Positions 8,000-17,288 are shown, counted from the first letter of the stretch. The stretch is DNA of 51,854 nt from JBBDWJ01 sp040902925 (GCA_040902925.1 JBBDWJ010000030.1:1-51854); one strand, 5' to 3'. Made by a program: numbers and translations. The notes: generated from the letters alone by a model not told the origin.

Positions 8000-9663
8000 G
8001 TCCGCCGCTCCACGGGGAACATCCGGCTCACGAGCAGGCCGGCGATCACCGCTACGATACAGCCGACGACGTTGTACCACAAGAACGAAATGCTGGTGTT
8101 CTGGCTGGTCCATGCGACGGCAGCCAAGCCCGCCAGCATTCCCGCAAAAGCTCCGTGGCCGTTCGAGCGCCATGGCGCGAACGCCAGCACGAACACGCCA
8201 AGCATCGACCCGTAGAACAGCGAGCCGACGATGTTGACGGCTTCAATGAGCGAGCCTAGTTGGCCGCCAAAACTGGCGAAAGTTGTGGCATATAAGCCCC
8301 AGAATGCCGTGACGTAGCGGGCCACCCGCGCGTAATGGGCGTCTTCGCGGCCCCTGAAGAGGTACCGCTGATAGTGGTCGACGACGGTGGCCGTCGCCAG
8401 CGAGTTCAACTCCGCCGAGATGGTCGACATCGCTGCGGCAAAAACCGCGGCGATGATCAGGCCCACGACGCCCACGGGCAGGTGTTGCATCACGAACGTC
8501 AGGAAAATGTAGTTCGTGTCGTTGTAGGTCTCCCCTTTTTGCTCTTCGACGAGCGTGATGGCGTCACGGCGCGTTTCCTGAAGGGTCTGGTCGGCGGCGC
8601 GGAAACGCTGCTGGGCGGCCGCCGTGCGCGTCTCGAGCAAGCCACGGGCGGCCTGGCGGCGCTCGTCGAAAGCCTCGTTGTAGCGCTGCTCGACCGCCGT
8701 GAAGGCAGGGTTGGCCGACTGCTCGATCCGCTGGCGATCGACATCGTTGAACAATAACGGGGGCTGCTCGAACAGAAAGAACGAAAAAACCATCGCCCCG
8801 GTCAGAAGAATCACGAACTGCAGCGGGACCTTGACCACACTATTGAACAGCAGGCTGAAGCGCATGTGGGCGATCGAGCGGCCCGTCAGGTAGCGCTGCA
8901 CCTGCGATTGGTCGGTGCCAAAGTAGGCCAGGGCGAGAAATGTGCCGCCGATAATTCCGGACCAGATGTTGTAGCGGTTCTGCCAATCGAACGATAAATC
9001 GACGGCCTGCAGCTTGCCCGAAACACCCGACAGATACAGCCCGTCCGAGAAGGAAACTTCGGAAGGCAGCCCGGTGACGGCCGCGAAGAAGGCGACGACA
9101 ATGCCGGCGAGCATGACGAGCATCTGCTGCGCGTCGGTCCACATCACGGCTTTGATCCCGCCGATGACGGTGTAGAGCACTACCAACGCCCCTATCGCCC
9201 AAACCGTGGCCGATTCCGGCCAGCCCAGGATGACCGACAGCACCACGGCGGGCGCGTACAGCGCCAGGCCGACTCCCAGGCCGCGTTGAACCAGGAAGAC
9301 AATGCTGGCGAGGGTTCTCGTCTTGGGATCGAAGCGTTGCTCGAGGTATTGGTACGCCGTGTAGACGCCGGAGCGATGAAAAAGAGGCACCGCGACGGCG
9401 GCGATGATCACCATCGCGATCGGCAGGCCGAAGTAGAACTGCACGAAGCGGATGCCGTCGGCATAACCTTGGCCGGTAGTGCCGATGAAGGTAATGGCGC
9501 TGGCCTGCGTGGCCATGATCGACAAACCGATCACCCACCAGCGCATCGTCTTGCCGGCCAGCAGATACGACTGCATCGTATTGCTGCCACGGGCTTTGTA
9601 GAGGCCGTAGCCGACAATGCCCACCAGGGAGACGAGCAGCACCAGCCAGTCGAGGATTCTCAT
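7996..9663 (-). CDS. Sodium/solute symporter (SSS family)
   Basis: A 555-residue inner-membrane transporter with about 13 hydrophobic helices and typical SSS blocks: the early QSYLLAGKTMRWW, ATQASAITFIGTTG, and the loop GGIKAVMWTDAQQ. It would couple Na+ entry to import of a small solute; the substrate cannot be read. An unusual polar insert of about 80 residues (roughly 303-383), rich in Arg, Glu, Ala and Gln and coiled-coil-like, separates two helices. The start ATG overlaps the stop of the upstream small gene (ATGA, 9660-9663), so translation is coupled. Confidence 0.88.
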   Translation of the reverse strand: MRILDWLVLLVSLVGIVGYGLYKARGSNTMQSYLLAGKTMRWWVIGLSIMATQASAITFIGTTGQGYADGIRFVQFYFGLPIAMVIIAAVAVPLFHRSGVYTAYQYLEQRFDPKTRTLASIVFLVQRGLGVGLALYAPAVVLSVILGWPESATVWAIGALVVLYTVIGGIKAVMWTDAQQMLVMLAGIVVAFFAAVTGLPSEVSFSDGLYLSGVSGKLQAVDLSFDWQNRYNIWSGIIGGTFLALAYFGTDQSQVQRYLTGRSIAHMRFSLLFNSVVKVPLQFVILLTGAMVFSFFLFEQPPLLFNDVDRQRIEQSANPAFTAVEQRYNEAFDERRQAARGLLETRTAAAQQRFRAADQTLQETRRDAITLVEEQKGETYNDTNYIFLTFVMQHLPVGVVGLIIAAVFAAAMSTISAELNSLATATVVDHYQRYLFRGREDAHYARVARYVTAFWGLYATTFASFGGQLGSLIEAVNIVGSLFYGSMLGVFVLAFAPWRSNGHGAFAGMLAGLAAVAWTSQNTSISFLWYNVVGCIVAVIAGLLVSRMFPVERRT

Positions 9664-9872
9664 CGGGCAACGTCGAATTCGACGGTGAAGGCGTAGAAGA
9701 CGCCGATCCAGAACAATAGGTGAAGCAACACGGCGGTATAGAGACGCCGCCAGGAGCCGAGGACCGGCGGCGGTTCGTCCTCAGGCGGGCCTCGAAAGGG
9801 AAGGTCTCGTGGAGTTTCGGTCAACAGGGTCTCGCAAACGGCGGCCTTCGCAGCCTCACAGCGGCCAGTCAA
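9660..9872 (-). CDS. Small one-helix membrane protein coupled to the symporter
   Basis: Up to 70 residues: a charged and proline-rich N-terminal half, one transmembrane helix (TAVLLHLLFWIGVFYAF) and a short tail ending in VEFDVAR. The stop overlaps the symporter ATG in an ATGA. The TTG at 9872 is the longest start and is not backed by a Shine-Dalgarno sequence; an internal TTG giving about 53 residues is also plausible. The tight coupling suggests an accessory subunit or assembly factor, by analogy with other small proteins paired with SSS transporters. That role is inferred. The 253 bases upstream, to 10125, hold no clear gene. Confidence 0.6.
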   Translation of the reverse strand: MTGRCEAAKAAVCETLLTETPRDLPFRGPPEDEPPPVLGSWRRLYTAVLLHLLFWIGVFYAFTVEFDVAR

Positions 9873-10125
9873 AGACCTTCATGATGCCCGGAATACGGCG
9901 ACGGGCGCAAGCCGCGTTCCCGTCGCTGCAAGCATGGCGGGCCCACCCGGGGCAGGGACGGACTCTACGAAAAAGGCGCATCTACTCCCGGGACTGGGGA
10001 ATCATTACACTAAAAGGAAGGTTGACGTCCCGAACCGTGCGCTAGGTCAGGCCCGCGAGAACACCCGCGGCGAGAACGCCTTTCCAACGACAGCACCATT
10101 TGCCGCGGAAGCACTCGAAAACTGA

Positions 10126-11385
10126 ATGCCGCATATGTTTTCTTCCACCAACACGGCGGGGCAAGCGGGGCCAACCTGGGTCACGCGCCTGTGCGCCGGG
10201 TTCATCCTTTTCCTGGGCGCTCTTCCGATGACTGCCCAGGAGCCGGGCTCACGCGCCGAGCTGATCCTGCGGGCGCGGCGTGAAAAATCCCAGAAATTGG
10301 CCGCGGAAAAGCCTTATCCCGCGGAACAGGCTATCGAGCGGCTCGAGGAAATGGGCTTGCTCGACCCGAACCGGCGCACGGTATGGCCTCGCATCGGGGG
10401 GCTGCCGACGGGCCAGGGTTTCGCGATTGGCCCGCAGTATTACAACCCTCGATTGGCCAACGGCCATTTGACGTTTCGCGCCTCGGCGGCAGGCTCGCTA
10501 AGCCATGCCTGGCTGGCGGATGTGCAACTGACGACGCACCGTATCGCCGATGATCACGTCTTCGCCGACGTGCTGGTTTCGCACCTGAACGCGCCCCGCA
10601 TTTCCTACTTTGGTCCCGGGCCAGATTCGGAGAAAGACGCGGAGACGAGCTACCGGCTTGAGACCAACAGCGCCGGCGGGACATTCGGCGTTCGGCCTTT
10701 CTCGCCGCTGAGCCTGGGGGTCACTGGAGGCTATCTGACGACCAACACCGGGCCCGGCAACCACGACGATTTCCCGCGGACCGAAGAACGCTTCGACGCC
10801 ACGCAAACGCCGGGGCTGCTCGATCAGAGCGATTTTTTGACCACCGCAGTCTTCGCGGCGTTCGACTATCGGGACTATCCGAGCGCGCGCAATGGCGGAT
10901 TGTACAGCGCCCGGCTGACCAACTACGACGATCGCACGCTTAACCGCCACAGCTTTCGCCTGCTCCATCTGGAGGCGCAGCAACACTTCGGGTTTTTCCA
11001 GAACCGCCGGGTGATCGCGCTGCGGGCCCGCACGGTGATGACGTTCACCAGCGGCGCCGGGCAAACGGTGCCGTTTTATCTGCAGCCGCGCCTGGGCGGC
11101 TCCGATGACATGCGGGGATTTCGTCCCTATCGCTTTTATGACGATCACCATATCGTTGCCAACGCGGAATACCGCTGGGAAGCGTTCGCGGGGCTCGATA
11201 TGGCGCTGTTTTTTGATGCAGGCAAGGTCGTCCCGAAGCGCTCGCAGATCAACTTTCACGACCTGGAAACCTCGACCGGCATTGGCTTCCGGTTCAACGC
11301 CCGGAACAGCGTCTTCATGCGGCTTGATCTTGGGTTCAGCAACGAAGGCGTGGGATTCTGGTTCAAGTTCGCAAACCCGTTCTAG
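10126..11385 (+). CDS. D15/Omp85-type outer-membrane beta-barrel protein
   Basis: A 419-residue exported protein. The signal peptide is about residues 1-37 (hydrophobic core CAGFILFLGALPMTA). After a ~70-residue linker of charged helix comes an amphipathic-strand barrel. The block LGGSDDMRGFRPYRF (~residue 324) matches the conserved GG-x-x-x-x-RG(F/Y) signature of the surface antigen D15/BamA/TamA barrel, and the chain ends in phenylalanine, as outer-membrane barrels do. No POTRA repeats are present, so it is a barrel-only relative, not BamA itself. It sits 20 bases upstream of the kinase-like gene and probably works with it, as an anchor, secretion pore or target. Confidence 0.8.
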   Translation: MPHMFSSTNTAGQAGPTWVTRLCAGFILFLGALPMTAQEPGSRAELILRARREKSQKLAAEKPYPAEQAIERLEEMGLLDPNRRTVWPRIGGLPTGQGFAIGPQYYNPRLANGHLTFRASAAGSLSHAWLADVQLTTHRIADDHVFADVLVSHLNAPRISYFGPGPDSEKDAETSYRLETNSAGGTFGVRPFSPLSLGVTGGYLTTNTGPGNHDDFPRTEERFDATQTPGLLDQSDFLTTAVFAAFDYRDYPSARNGGLYSARLTNYDDRTLNRHSFRLLHLEAQQHFGFFQNRRVIALRARTVMTFTSGAGQTVPFYLQPRLGGSDDMRGFRPYRFYDDHHIVANAEYRWEAFAGLDMALFFDAGKVVPKRSQINFHDLETSTGIGFRFNARNSVFMRLDLGFSNEGVGFWFKFANPF

Positions 11386-11405
11386 CGGGTTGTTCAGGTT
11401 TGAAA

Positions 11406-13073
11406 ATGAATGCGATCTTCCATCGAATGGTGCGAGTGGGAATGATAAAGAAGCTGATCGCTTGCTTGTTGTGCCTTCCGCTGCTGCTGGTCGCCCGCAA
11501 GTTCTACGACGACGACCCGCTCGAGAAGGAACCGCCGCCGTCTTCAGCCGACCAGGCCGTTCCCCGCGGCCTCAATGATTTTTTCGATGCGGTGATGAAC
11601 ACGCTGGGGCATCCCGGCGAGCGGCATCAGGAGGGCAAGGGAGAGGCCGCTTTGATTCCAGCCGGCGGCGCGAACACGCTCGGCGAGGTGCCTGACAGCG
11701 CCTGGTTCACCAATCGCATCGGTTCCCAGCCGATGTCGGTGGAAGAGGCCGTGCGCGGCTCCCGCACCGGGAAAGCGCCCTCCATGGACGGCCCCTGGAC
11801 GATCACCGGCGCGAAGACCGAAGGGGTCACGCCTGGGTTCCAGTTCAAGGATCCGGCCGGCCGGCGCTATGTGCTCAAGTTCGATCCGCCGGATCATCCG
11901 GAGATGGCCACAGCGGCGGAGATCGTCGGCACGGCGTTGTTTCACAACCTCGGATACAACGTGCCGGAAAACTACCTGGTGAGCTTTACGCCGGATCAGC
12001 TCGTAGTCGGCGAAGAAACCATGATCACCGACGAAACCGGACGCAGGAGGCCGATGTCGCGTGAGGACGTCACACGAGCGTTGAAGCGCGTTCCGCGCGA
12101 CGCGCAGGGCCGCTACCGGGGGCTGGCCAGTTTGTTCGTGGCGGGAAAAATTCTGCAAAATTTTCGCTATCACGGCACGCGGGATGACGATCCCAACGAC
12201 ATCGTGCGGCACGAACATCGCCGCGACTTGCGCGGCCTGTTCGTGTTCGCCGCCTGGGTCAACCACAACGATTCCCGCGCTATTAACAACCTCGATGCGC
12301 TCGTCGAGGAAAACGGCGTGAAGTTCATCAAGCACTACCTGATCGATTTCGGGGCGATCCTGGGCAGCGCGAGTATTCTGTCGAATTCGGCTCGCGACGG
12401 GAACACTTATTTTCTCGAGTCGAAGCAGACGATCGCGCAGATTCTTTCGTTGGGCCTCTACGTGCCAGAATGGGCGCGGTCGGATTACATCGCCCACCCG
12501 GCGCTCGGCAAGATCGAGTACCCGCGTTTCGAGCCGGAAAAATGGAGGCCGAACTATCCTAATCCCGCTTTCGTCAACCGGCTCCCCGACGACACTTATT
12601 GGGCGGCCAAGAAAGTGATGAGCTTTAGCAACGAGCAAATCCAGGCCATCGTTAAGGACGCGCAGTACAGCGATCCCGAAGCCGAGAAATGGATCGTGAC
12701 CTACCTGATGCACCGCCGCGATATCATCGGCCGGACGTATTTCTCGAAAGTCCTGCCGCTCGATCATTTCGTGGTGCGCGACGGTAAGCTGGCGTTCGAG
12801 GATCTCGAAGTCCGGCACGGCTTCGTCGATAAGCGCGATTACCAGGTCGAGTGGTCGAAGTTTGACAACTCCGCCGAGACGCGGTCTTCTCTCAACGCTG
12901 CGAACGGCTTCGCAGCGCAAGGTTTCGCGGTGCCGCCCGAGGTCTCGAATTCCGGGGACGGGGCCTACTTCGCAGCGAATATCCGCTCAGAGGAAGTAGC
13001 CAAGACGGTGACGGTCTACCTGCGCAAGAAAGGCGGCAGGGTGGAGATTGTCGGCATCGACCGCACCTGGTAA
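11406..13073 (+). CDS. Exported protein with kinase-like catalytic motifs
   Basis: A 555-residue protein with an N-terminal signal or anchor segment (core LIACLLCLPLLLVA, residues 17-30; ATG 11442 is an alternative start). I know no named family, but the motif order looks like a protein-kinase/PI3K/HipA-type fold: a strand with lysine (RYVLKFD, K158), a helix with glutamate (E172), then VNHNDSRAINN, where Asp289 and Asn294 have the D-x4-N spacing of kinase catalytic loops, then YLIDFGAILG, with Asp314 in a DFG that closely resembles the PI3K metal-binding loop. The C-terminal ~200 residues carry no motif I know. It is cotranscribed with the barrel gene and would act in the periplasm or at the surface. 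Catalysis is inferred, not shown. Confidence 0.7.
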   Translation: MNAIFHRMVRVGMIKKLIACLLCLPLLLVARKFYDDDPLEKEPPPSSADQAVPRGLNDFFDAVMNTLGHPGERHQEGKGEAALIPAGGANTLGEVPDSAWFTNRIGSQPMSVEEAVRGSRTGKAPSMDGPWTITGAKTEGVTPGFQFKDPAGRRYVLKFDPPDHPEMATAAEIVGTALFHNLGYNVPENYLVSFTPDQLVVGEETMITDETGRRRPMSREDVTRALKRVPRDAQGRYRGLASLFVAGKILQNFRYHGTRDDDPNDIVRHEHRRDLRGLFVFAAWVNHNDSRAINNLDALVEENGVKFIKHYLIDFGAILGSASILSNSARDGNTYFLESKQTIAQILSLGLYVPEWARSDYIAHPALGKIEYPRFEPEKWRPNYPNPAFVNRLPDDTYWAAKKVMSFSNEQIQAIVKDAQYSDPEAEKWIVTYLMHRRDIIGRTYFSKVLPLDHFVVRDGKLAFEDLEVRHGFVDKRDYQVEWSKFDNSAETRSSLNAANGFAAQGFAVPPEVSNSGDGAYFAANIRSEEVAKTVTVYLRKKGGRVEIVGIDRTW

Positions 13074-13104
13074 CCAGTTCCGGAAGTCGATTCAGCCGCA
13101 ATGG

Positions 13105-14310
13105 CTACTGCTTGGTTAGCGCCACCATGCAGATGTCGTCAGGATTCGCGTCGCCGGAGCGGAACGATCTGTAGTCCCTTACCAGCCCTTCGATGATTTC
13201 GGTTCCCGCCTCACCGCGGAGATTGCCCAGCGTTTGACCCAGCGCGCTGTCGTGGAAGAATTCGTCCTTCGCATTGCGGACGTCGCCTAGTCCATCGGAG
13301 GTCAGCAGCAACACGTCGCCCGGCTTCAACTCGATTTCGCGATAGTCATAGGCGTCTGGTATAGCTTCGGGCAGCAACGCCAGCGGCACGCCGGACATGG
13401 CCAGCTCATCCACATGCTCGGAGCCGGCGCGCAAAACGATTGGATAAGGCAGGCCGGCATTGGCGATGCGAACTCGCGGTTGCCCGGGCGTAATCCACAC
13501 CGACGCCGCACAAGCGTACATGCTCGATGGCAGAATCTTGGCGAGCTGAGTATTCATTCTGTCGAGCAGCGCGAGCGGCCCGTTGGCGACAGAAGCGGCT
13601 TCCTGAAAGCTAGCCTTCAGCACCATCGACGTAAGCGCGGCCTGCACGCCGTGTCCACTGACGTCGGCCACCAGCAGGATCAGCTCGTTCGGCCGCTTCA
13701 GGAAATCGTAGTAGTCGCCGCCCAACAGCGCGGAGGCCTCATAGAAGCCGCTGAGGCAAAAGCCCTCGACATCGGGCATACGCTGAGGCAGCAGGCTTCG
13801 TTGAACACGCGCCGCCATCTCCAGGTCCCGCTGGATCAAGCGGTGCTGGCTGCTCAGCTCATTGTGCTCGCGCATCAGGCGCTCGAACTCGCTGACCTTT
13901 TGGGAAAGCTGGATGCGCAGGCTTTTCTGCTGCAAAGCGTTCCGAACCAGCAGCAGCAGATCTTCGTTCTTCCAGGGCTTTTCCAGATAGTGATAGAGCC
14001 CGACCTCGTTGATGGCGCGGATGGCGTTCTCCTTGTCCGCGAAGCCCGTCAGCAGGATGCGGGGGGCGTCGGGCTGCAGGTCGCGCACTTTCTTGAGGAA
14101 GTCGACGCCGTTCATGCGGGGCATCAGAAAGTCGGAGATGACCAGATCGATCGGGCGCCGTTCGACCTCGCGCAGCGCGACCTCCGGCTCGTTGAAATCG
14201 CAGATCTCGTAGTCGGTCTCGAGCGAGAAAAGTCCGCGCAACGACCTGACGATCAAGTCGTCGTCGTCCAAGATCAGGACCCGGGGGGCTTTCTGAGGGT
14301 TTTCCGGCAT
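13105..14310 (-). CDS. Response regulator with PP2C/SpoIIE-type phosphatase domain
   Basis: A 401-residue cytoplasmic signalling protein. The N-terminal receiver has the acidic pocket DDDD (15-18), phosphoacceptor Asp60 (VISDFLMP) and lysine in LEKPW (~113). A helical linker of about 60 residues leads to an RsbU/SpoIIE PP2C domain: GGDYYDF, VADVSGHG (metal aspartate) and LLTSDGLGD. Such proteins dephosphorylate anti-sigma-factor antagonists when the receiver is phosphorylated, feeding a partner-switch general stress pathway. No sensor kinase or anti-sigma factor is adjacent. It is convergent with the kinase-like gene, with 31 bases between. Confidence 0.9.
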   Translation of the reverse strand: MPENPQKAPRVLILDDDDLIVRSLRGLFSLETDYEICDFNEPEVALREVERRPIDLVISDFLMPRMNGVDFLKKVRDLQPDAPRILLTGFADKENAIRAINEVGLYHYLEKPWKNEDLLLLVRNALQQKSLRIQLSQKVSEFERLMREHNELSSQHRLIQRDLEMAARVQRSLLPQRMPDVEGFCLSGFYEASALLGGDYYDFLKRPNELILLVADVSGHGVQAALTSMVLKASFQEAASVANGPLALLDRMNTQLAKILPSSMYACAASVWITPGQPRVRIANAGLPYPIVLRAGSEHVDELAMSGVPLALLPEAIPDAYDYREIELKPGDVLLLTSDGLGDVRNAKDEFFHDSALGQTLGNLRGEAGTEIIEGLVRDYRSFRSGDANPDDICMVALTKQ

Positions 14311-14576
14311 CAGAGACGCTGGGGCTACGACCCGCGAACGGCTTTCAGAAGGTCAGGCGAAGCAACCCTGGGAGGGCGAATGCGCATGTCAGATTGCAAC
14401 ACCGATTATATCCCCGGCGAGCCCGGGGCAGCTTTGTTCATTGCCCGGGTGTCGAGCGGTTAAGTCAGTAGGTTCGGATGAACCAAACCTGTTGGGGACC
14501 TGTTGGGGCGAAAGAAGAGGACTCGATTCGGCGTGCCACTACAATAAAAGCAGCGCTCTCCGCGCTCCGTTGCTCC

Positions 14577-15311
14577 ATGCCCGCTCGAACTCATGGCTGG
14601 TTACCGCGCGCCGCCGTGGTGATTGCCGCATTCTGTTGGCCCGCCGGCTCGACGCCGCAGACGGTAATCTCCGCCCAGGCGGGACTGCTGAATCATATCT
14701 CCGGCTGCGTCCTGCTGGATGGCAAGCACATCGAGCGGGGCCGGGTTCGATTCACTCACCTACTCCCTGGGCAAAGGCTGCGCGCGGAGGACGGCCATGC
14801 GGAAGTGATGCTGGGGCCCGAGGTTTTTCTTCGGCTTGGATTCGAGTCCGAGCTCGAGATGGTCTCGACCGACCTGGCGGCGCCGCAGGTTCGCCTTCTT
14901 ACTGGATCGGCTTTGATCGACGCCAACGGTCTCACGGCCCGCGAGCCGGTGTCGGTCCTGGTAGGGCGTAGCGAGGTACGGCTGGTCAGGAAAGGACTTT
15001 ACCGTTTGGATATCCCGAGGGAGGGTCCCGAGGCTCTGACGGTTTGGAACGGGCGAGCTGTGGTCGTGGCCGAATCCCGGGAGAAGATCATTGCCGACAA
15101 ACACGCGATCGAGCTAGGCGGAAACGTGAAAAGCCTCGCACCCCGCAGGGTTGAGCGATCCACCAGCGACGCGCTCGATGACTGGAGCAGCCAGCGCGCC
15201 ACCGCGATCGCTCACGTCAACGGCGAAATGCTCCGCAAGCAGCTCAAGGAAGACCACAACGACAAGAACTTTGGATTGCCCAGGCTGGGCCGCGGCCTGC
15301 CGGGGCCCTAG
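14577..15311 (+). CDS. Exported FecR-like domain protein
   Basis: A 244-residue protein with a signal peptide (core AAVVIAAFCWPAGS). A FecR-like all-beta region follows: GQRLRAEDGHAEVML, FLRLGFESELEM, VRLLTGSALID and SEVRLVRKGLYRLD, i.e. repeated short strands around a surface that usually senses or scaffolds periplasmic signals. The C-terminal part is helical and charged. The start ATG 14577 is chosen for the signal peptide; ATG 14478 is in frame but adds residues without sense. A TACAAT at 14540-14545 could be its -10. No sigma factor or FecI partner is nearby, so regulation of iron uptake is not implied. Confidence 0.65.
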   Translation: MPARTHGWLPRAAVVIAAFCWPAGSTPQTVISAQAGLLNHISGCVLLDGKHIERGRVRFTHLLPGQRLRAEDGHAEVMLGPEVFLRLGFESELEMVSTDLAAPQVRLLTGSALIDANGLTAREPVSVLVGRSEVRLVRKGLYRLDIPREGPEALTVWNGRAVVVAESREKIIADKHAIELGGNVKSLAPRRVERSTSDALDDWSSQRATAIAHVNGEMLRKQLKEDHNDKNFGLPRLGRGLPGP

Positions 15312-15324
15312 ACTAATGCGGAGC

Positions 15325-17082
15325 TTAGCGATCGGCTGCTTTGCGAAAAGCGGCCTCGGCCTCAGGGTCCTGGTAGGGAATGTTTTCCAGATAGAGCGCC
15401 AAAGCGGCCCGCGCCCGCTGCCGGTCGCCTCCTTGCAGGAACAGGAAGCCCAGCGTCCGGGCGCAGTTGGGAAGCTCCGGGTCGTGCTCGATGTAAATGC
15501 GGCAGGAAGCTTCCAGATGCTCCAGGACGCGAACCTTTTCGAGCCGGCGCCCGGCGATCAAGTCGCGGTTCCCTTCCGAATCCCGCGCAAAGATGACCGC
15601 TCCCTCGTCGGCGAAAACAAGCTGCCAGGCGGTGTTCTGGGGATTCGCCATGGCCAGAACCAGCGGATAGATCACGCCGGTCACGTATTCGAAGCCGTTC
15701 ATCACCACCAGCTCAACGCCATATTGGTCGAGCAGCCTGTCGCGCTCGCGGCGGCTCTCGTCCTGACTTGACGCGCTCGCATACAGGATCTTTTGGTAGT
15801 CGCGGTATACCGACTCGTTCAGGGCTCTGCCGTCGATGAAGGTTTGCTGTTGCGGCCATAGCGACCAGATCAAGTAGCCGCCGTACTCATAGGAGTTAAA
15901 CAATCTCGCTTCCAGTCCGTTGCCGCGAAGGAACCCGGCGGCTTGTTGAGGAAACCTCCACTCGGCGGCGCGCAGTTGGAACAGGCTTCCACCGAAGAAC
16001 CCGAAGGCCAGCGCGGCGGCCAATGTCACGCCCGCCACCGTGCTGGCGTGGTTGGCGGTCGCGATCATTCGCTGCGGAGCCGCGGCCAGGCGCGGCGAAA
16101 TCATCGGCCAGCCGTACGAGGCCAATAACACCGGGGCCAGAAACGCCATGAAGATGACGTTGCGAAACGCCATCAGGGCAGCCGCCGAGAAAGCCAAAAA
16201 CAGCAGGGCGTCAGGAATGCGTACCTTTTTGACGTTCAGCAGCAACACGGCGGCGGCGAGATACAGCAGCACGTTGAACGTATAAGGCGGTCCCCAGAGC
16301 GGCGGACGTTTCCACTCGATGAGCGTGGCTGTCAAATAGCTGGCGCGGTAGTTCGTCAAAACTTCAAAGACATTCAGGGCGTTGGGATTCACCGCCGAGG
16401 CGGCCAGACTCGCGCCCGCGGCGATCCAGAGCCTTTTTCTGCGCTCGGCCGGCAGATTCCAGGAGCCCGCGACATAAGCGCCCAGCACCACCCAGCCCAG
16501 AAAGAATCCGCCATGCAGATTCGCCCAGGCCCATTGCAGCGGGATGAGCAGCCAGACCCAGCGGTCCCACTCGCCGGCGAAGTATTTTTCGAGAATGAGT
16601 ACAAAAACCGCGACTAACAGGAAAGTCAGCAGCGGCGGGCGATCGGCCGCGAACAGCTTCACTACCGGCATACCGGCGAACGCGGCGGCCAACCCGACAA
16701 AGAAATTGCCCGACCGCCAAGCGGCGAGGTAGCCGGCAATGGCGCAGAACGCGCTCAACAACAGACCCTTCCACAACGCCAGCAACGGAAAACCGCCTGC
16801 CTCGTAGACCACGAACAAGAGCAATTGAGCAAGCCATTCGTGAGTCAGATTGAACTGCCGGACCTGCTGTTCGCCTTCGTAGGATGGGGCGCCAAGATCG
16901 GTCGTGTAGGAAAACGGGTCGGGCGCGGGCAGCGAGCGGGTTTCGAAGATGTACTGGCCGGTTTTGAGGTGCCACCAGAAATCGGTATCGGCGATTTCGG
17001 TGGCGTAGGAGCCCCACAGCAAGGCTCCAGCCAGAATCAGGAGCCCAACGCGCCAAGGCCGCGGAAGCGCCGCGGGCGGCAC
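15325..17082 (-). CDS. Polytopic membrane protein, GT-C glycosyltransferase-like, with C-terminal repeats
   Basis: A 585-residue inner-membrane protein with about ten hydrophobic helices between residues ~10 and 375. The first loop, EIADTDFWWHLKTGQYI, carries an acidic DTD shortly after the first helix, the layout of GT-C glycosyltransferases that use lipid-linked sugars. A periplasmic domain follows (LFNSYEYGGYLIW, QTFIDGRALN), then a short TPR-like helical tail. Transfer of a sugar to a lipid or protein is an inference from topology. The start is GTG 17082. It is convergent with the FecR-like gene, with 13 bases between. Confidence 0.7.
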   Translation of the reverse strand: MPPAALPRPWRVGLLILAGALLWGSYATEIADTDFWWHLKTGQYIFETRSLPAPDPFSYTTDLGAPSYEGEQQVRQFNLTHEWLAQLLLFVVYEAGGFPLLALWKGLLLSAFCAIAGYLAAWRSGNFFVGLAAAFAGMPVVKLFAADRPPLLTFLLVAVFVLILEKYFAGEWDRWVWLLIPLQWAWANLHGGFFLGWVVLGAYVAGSWNLPAERRKRLWIAAGASLAASAVNPNALNVFEVLTNYRASYLTATLIEWKRPPLWGPPYTFNVLLYLAAAVLLLNVKKVRIPDALLFLAFSAAALMAFRNVIFMAFLAPVLLASYGWPMISPRLAAAPQRMIATANHASTVAGVTLAAALAFGFFGGSLFQLRAAEWRFPQQAAGFLRGNGLEARLFNSYEYGGYLIWSLWPQQQTFIDGRALNESVYRDYQKILYASASSQDESRRERDRLLDQYGVELVVMNGFEYVTGVIYPLVLAMANPQNTAWQLVFADEGAVIFARDSEGNRDLIAGRRLEKVRVLEHLEASCRIYIEHDPELPNCARTLGFLFLQGGDRQRARAALALYLENIPYQDPEAEAAFRKAADR

Positions 17083-17181
17083 GGCCGGAGCAGGTGACGG
17101 GGCGGCGGAAGGCTTCCGGTCTTTCTTTCGTCGCGACAGACCATCAGGCTACCGTGAGCCCGCGTGAAGCGGCAACCGGGT

Positions 17182-17220
17182 GGGACAGGCAATCCTGCCT
17201 GTCCCTCGCCCCTTGGGCGA
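17182..17220. repeat. Two-hairpin dyad repeat, copy 1
   Basis: Two adjacent perfect stems: GGGACAGGCA/TGCCTGTCCC (10 bp, loop 192-195), then TCGCCC/GGGCGA (6 bp, loop 212-214). The same layout and largely the same bases recur at 46030-46070. It lies in the 206-bp gap between the GT-C-like gene and ubiD. There is no T-run, so it does not look like a simple terminator. Confidence 0.75.
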
Positions 17221-17288
17221 GAAAAGCATTTTCTGTGCGAATCGATGTAGCCGTCTGGCCCACTACACTCTGGCGCACGGCGCCGCGA

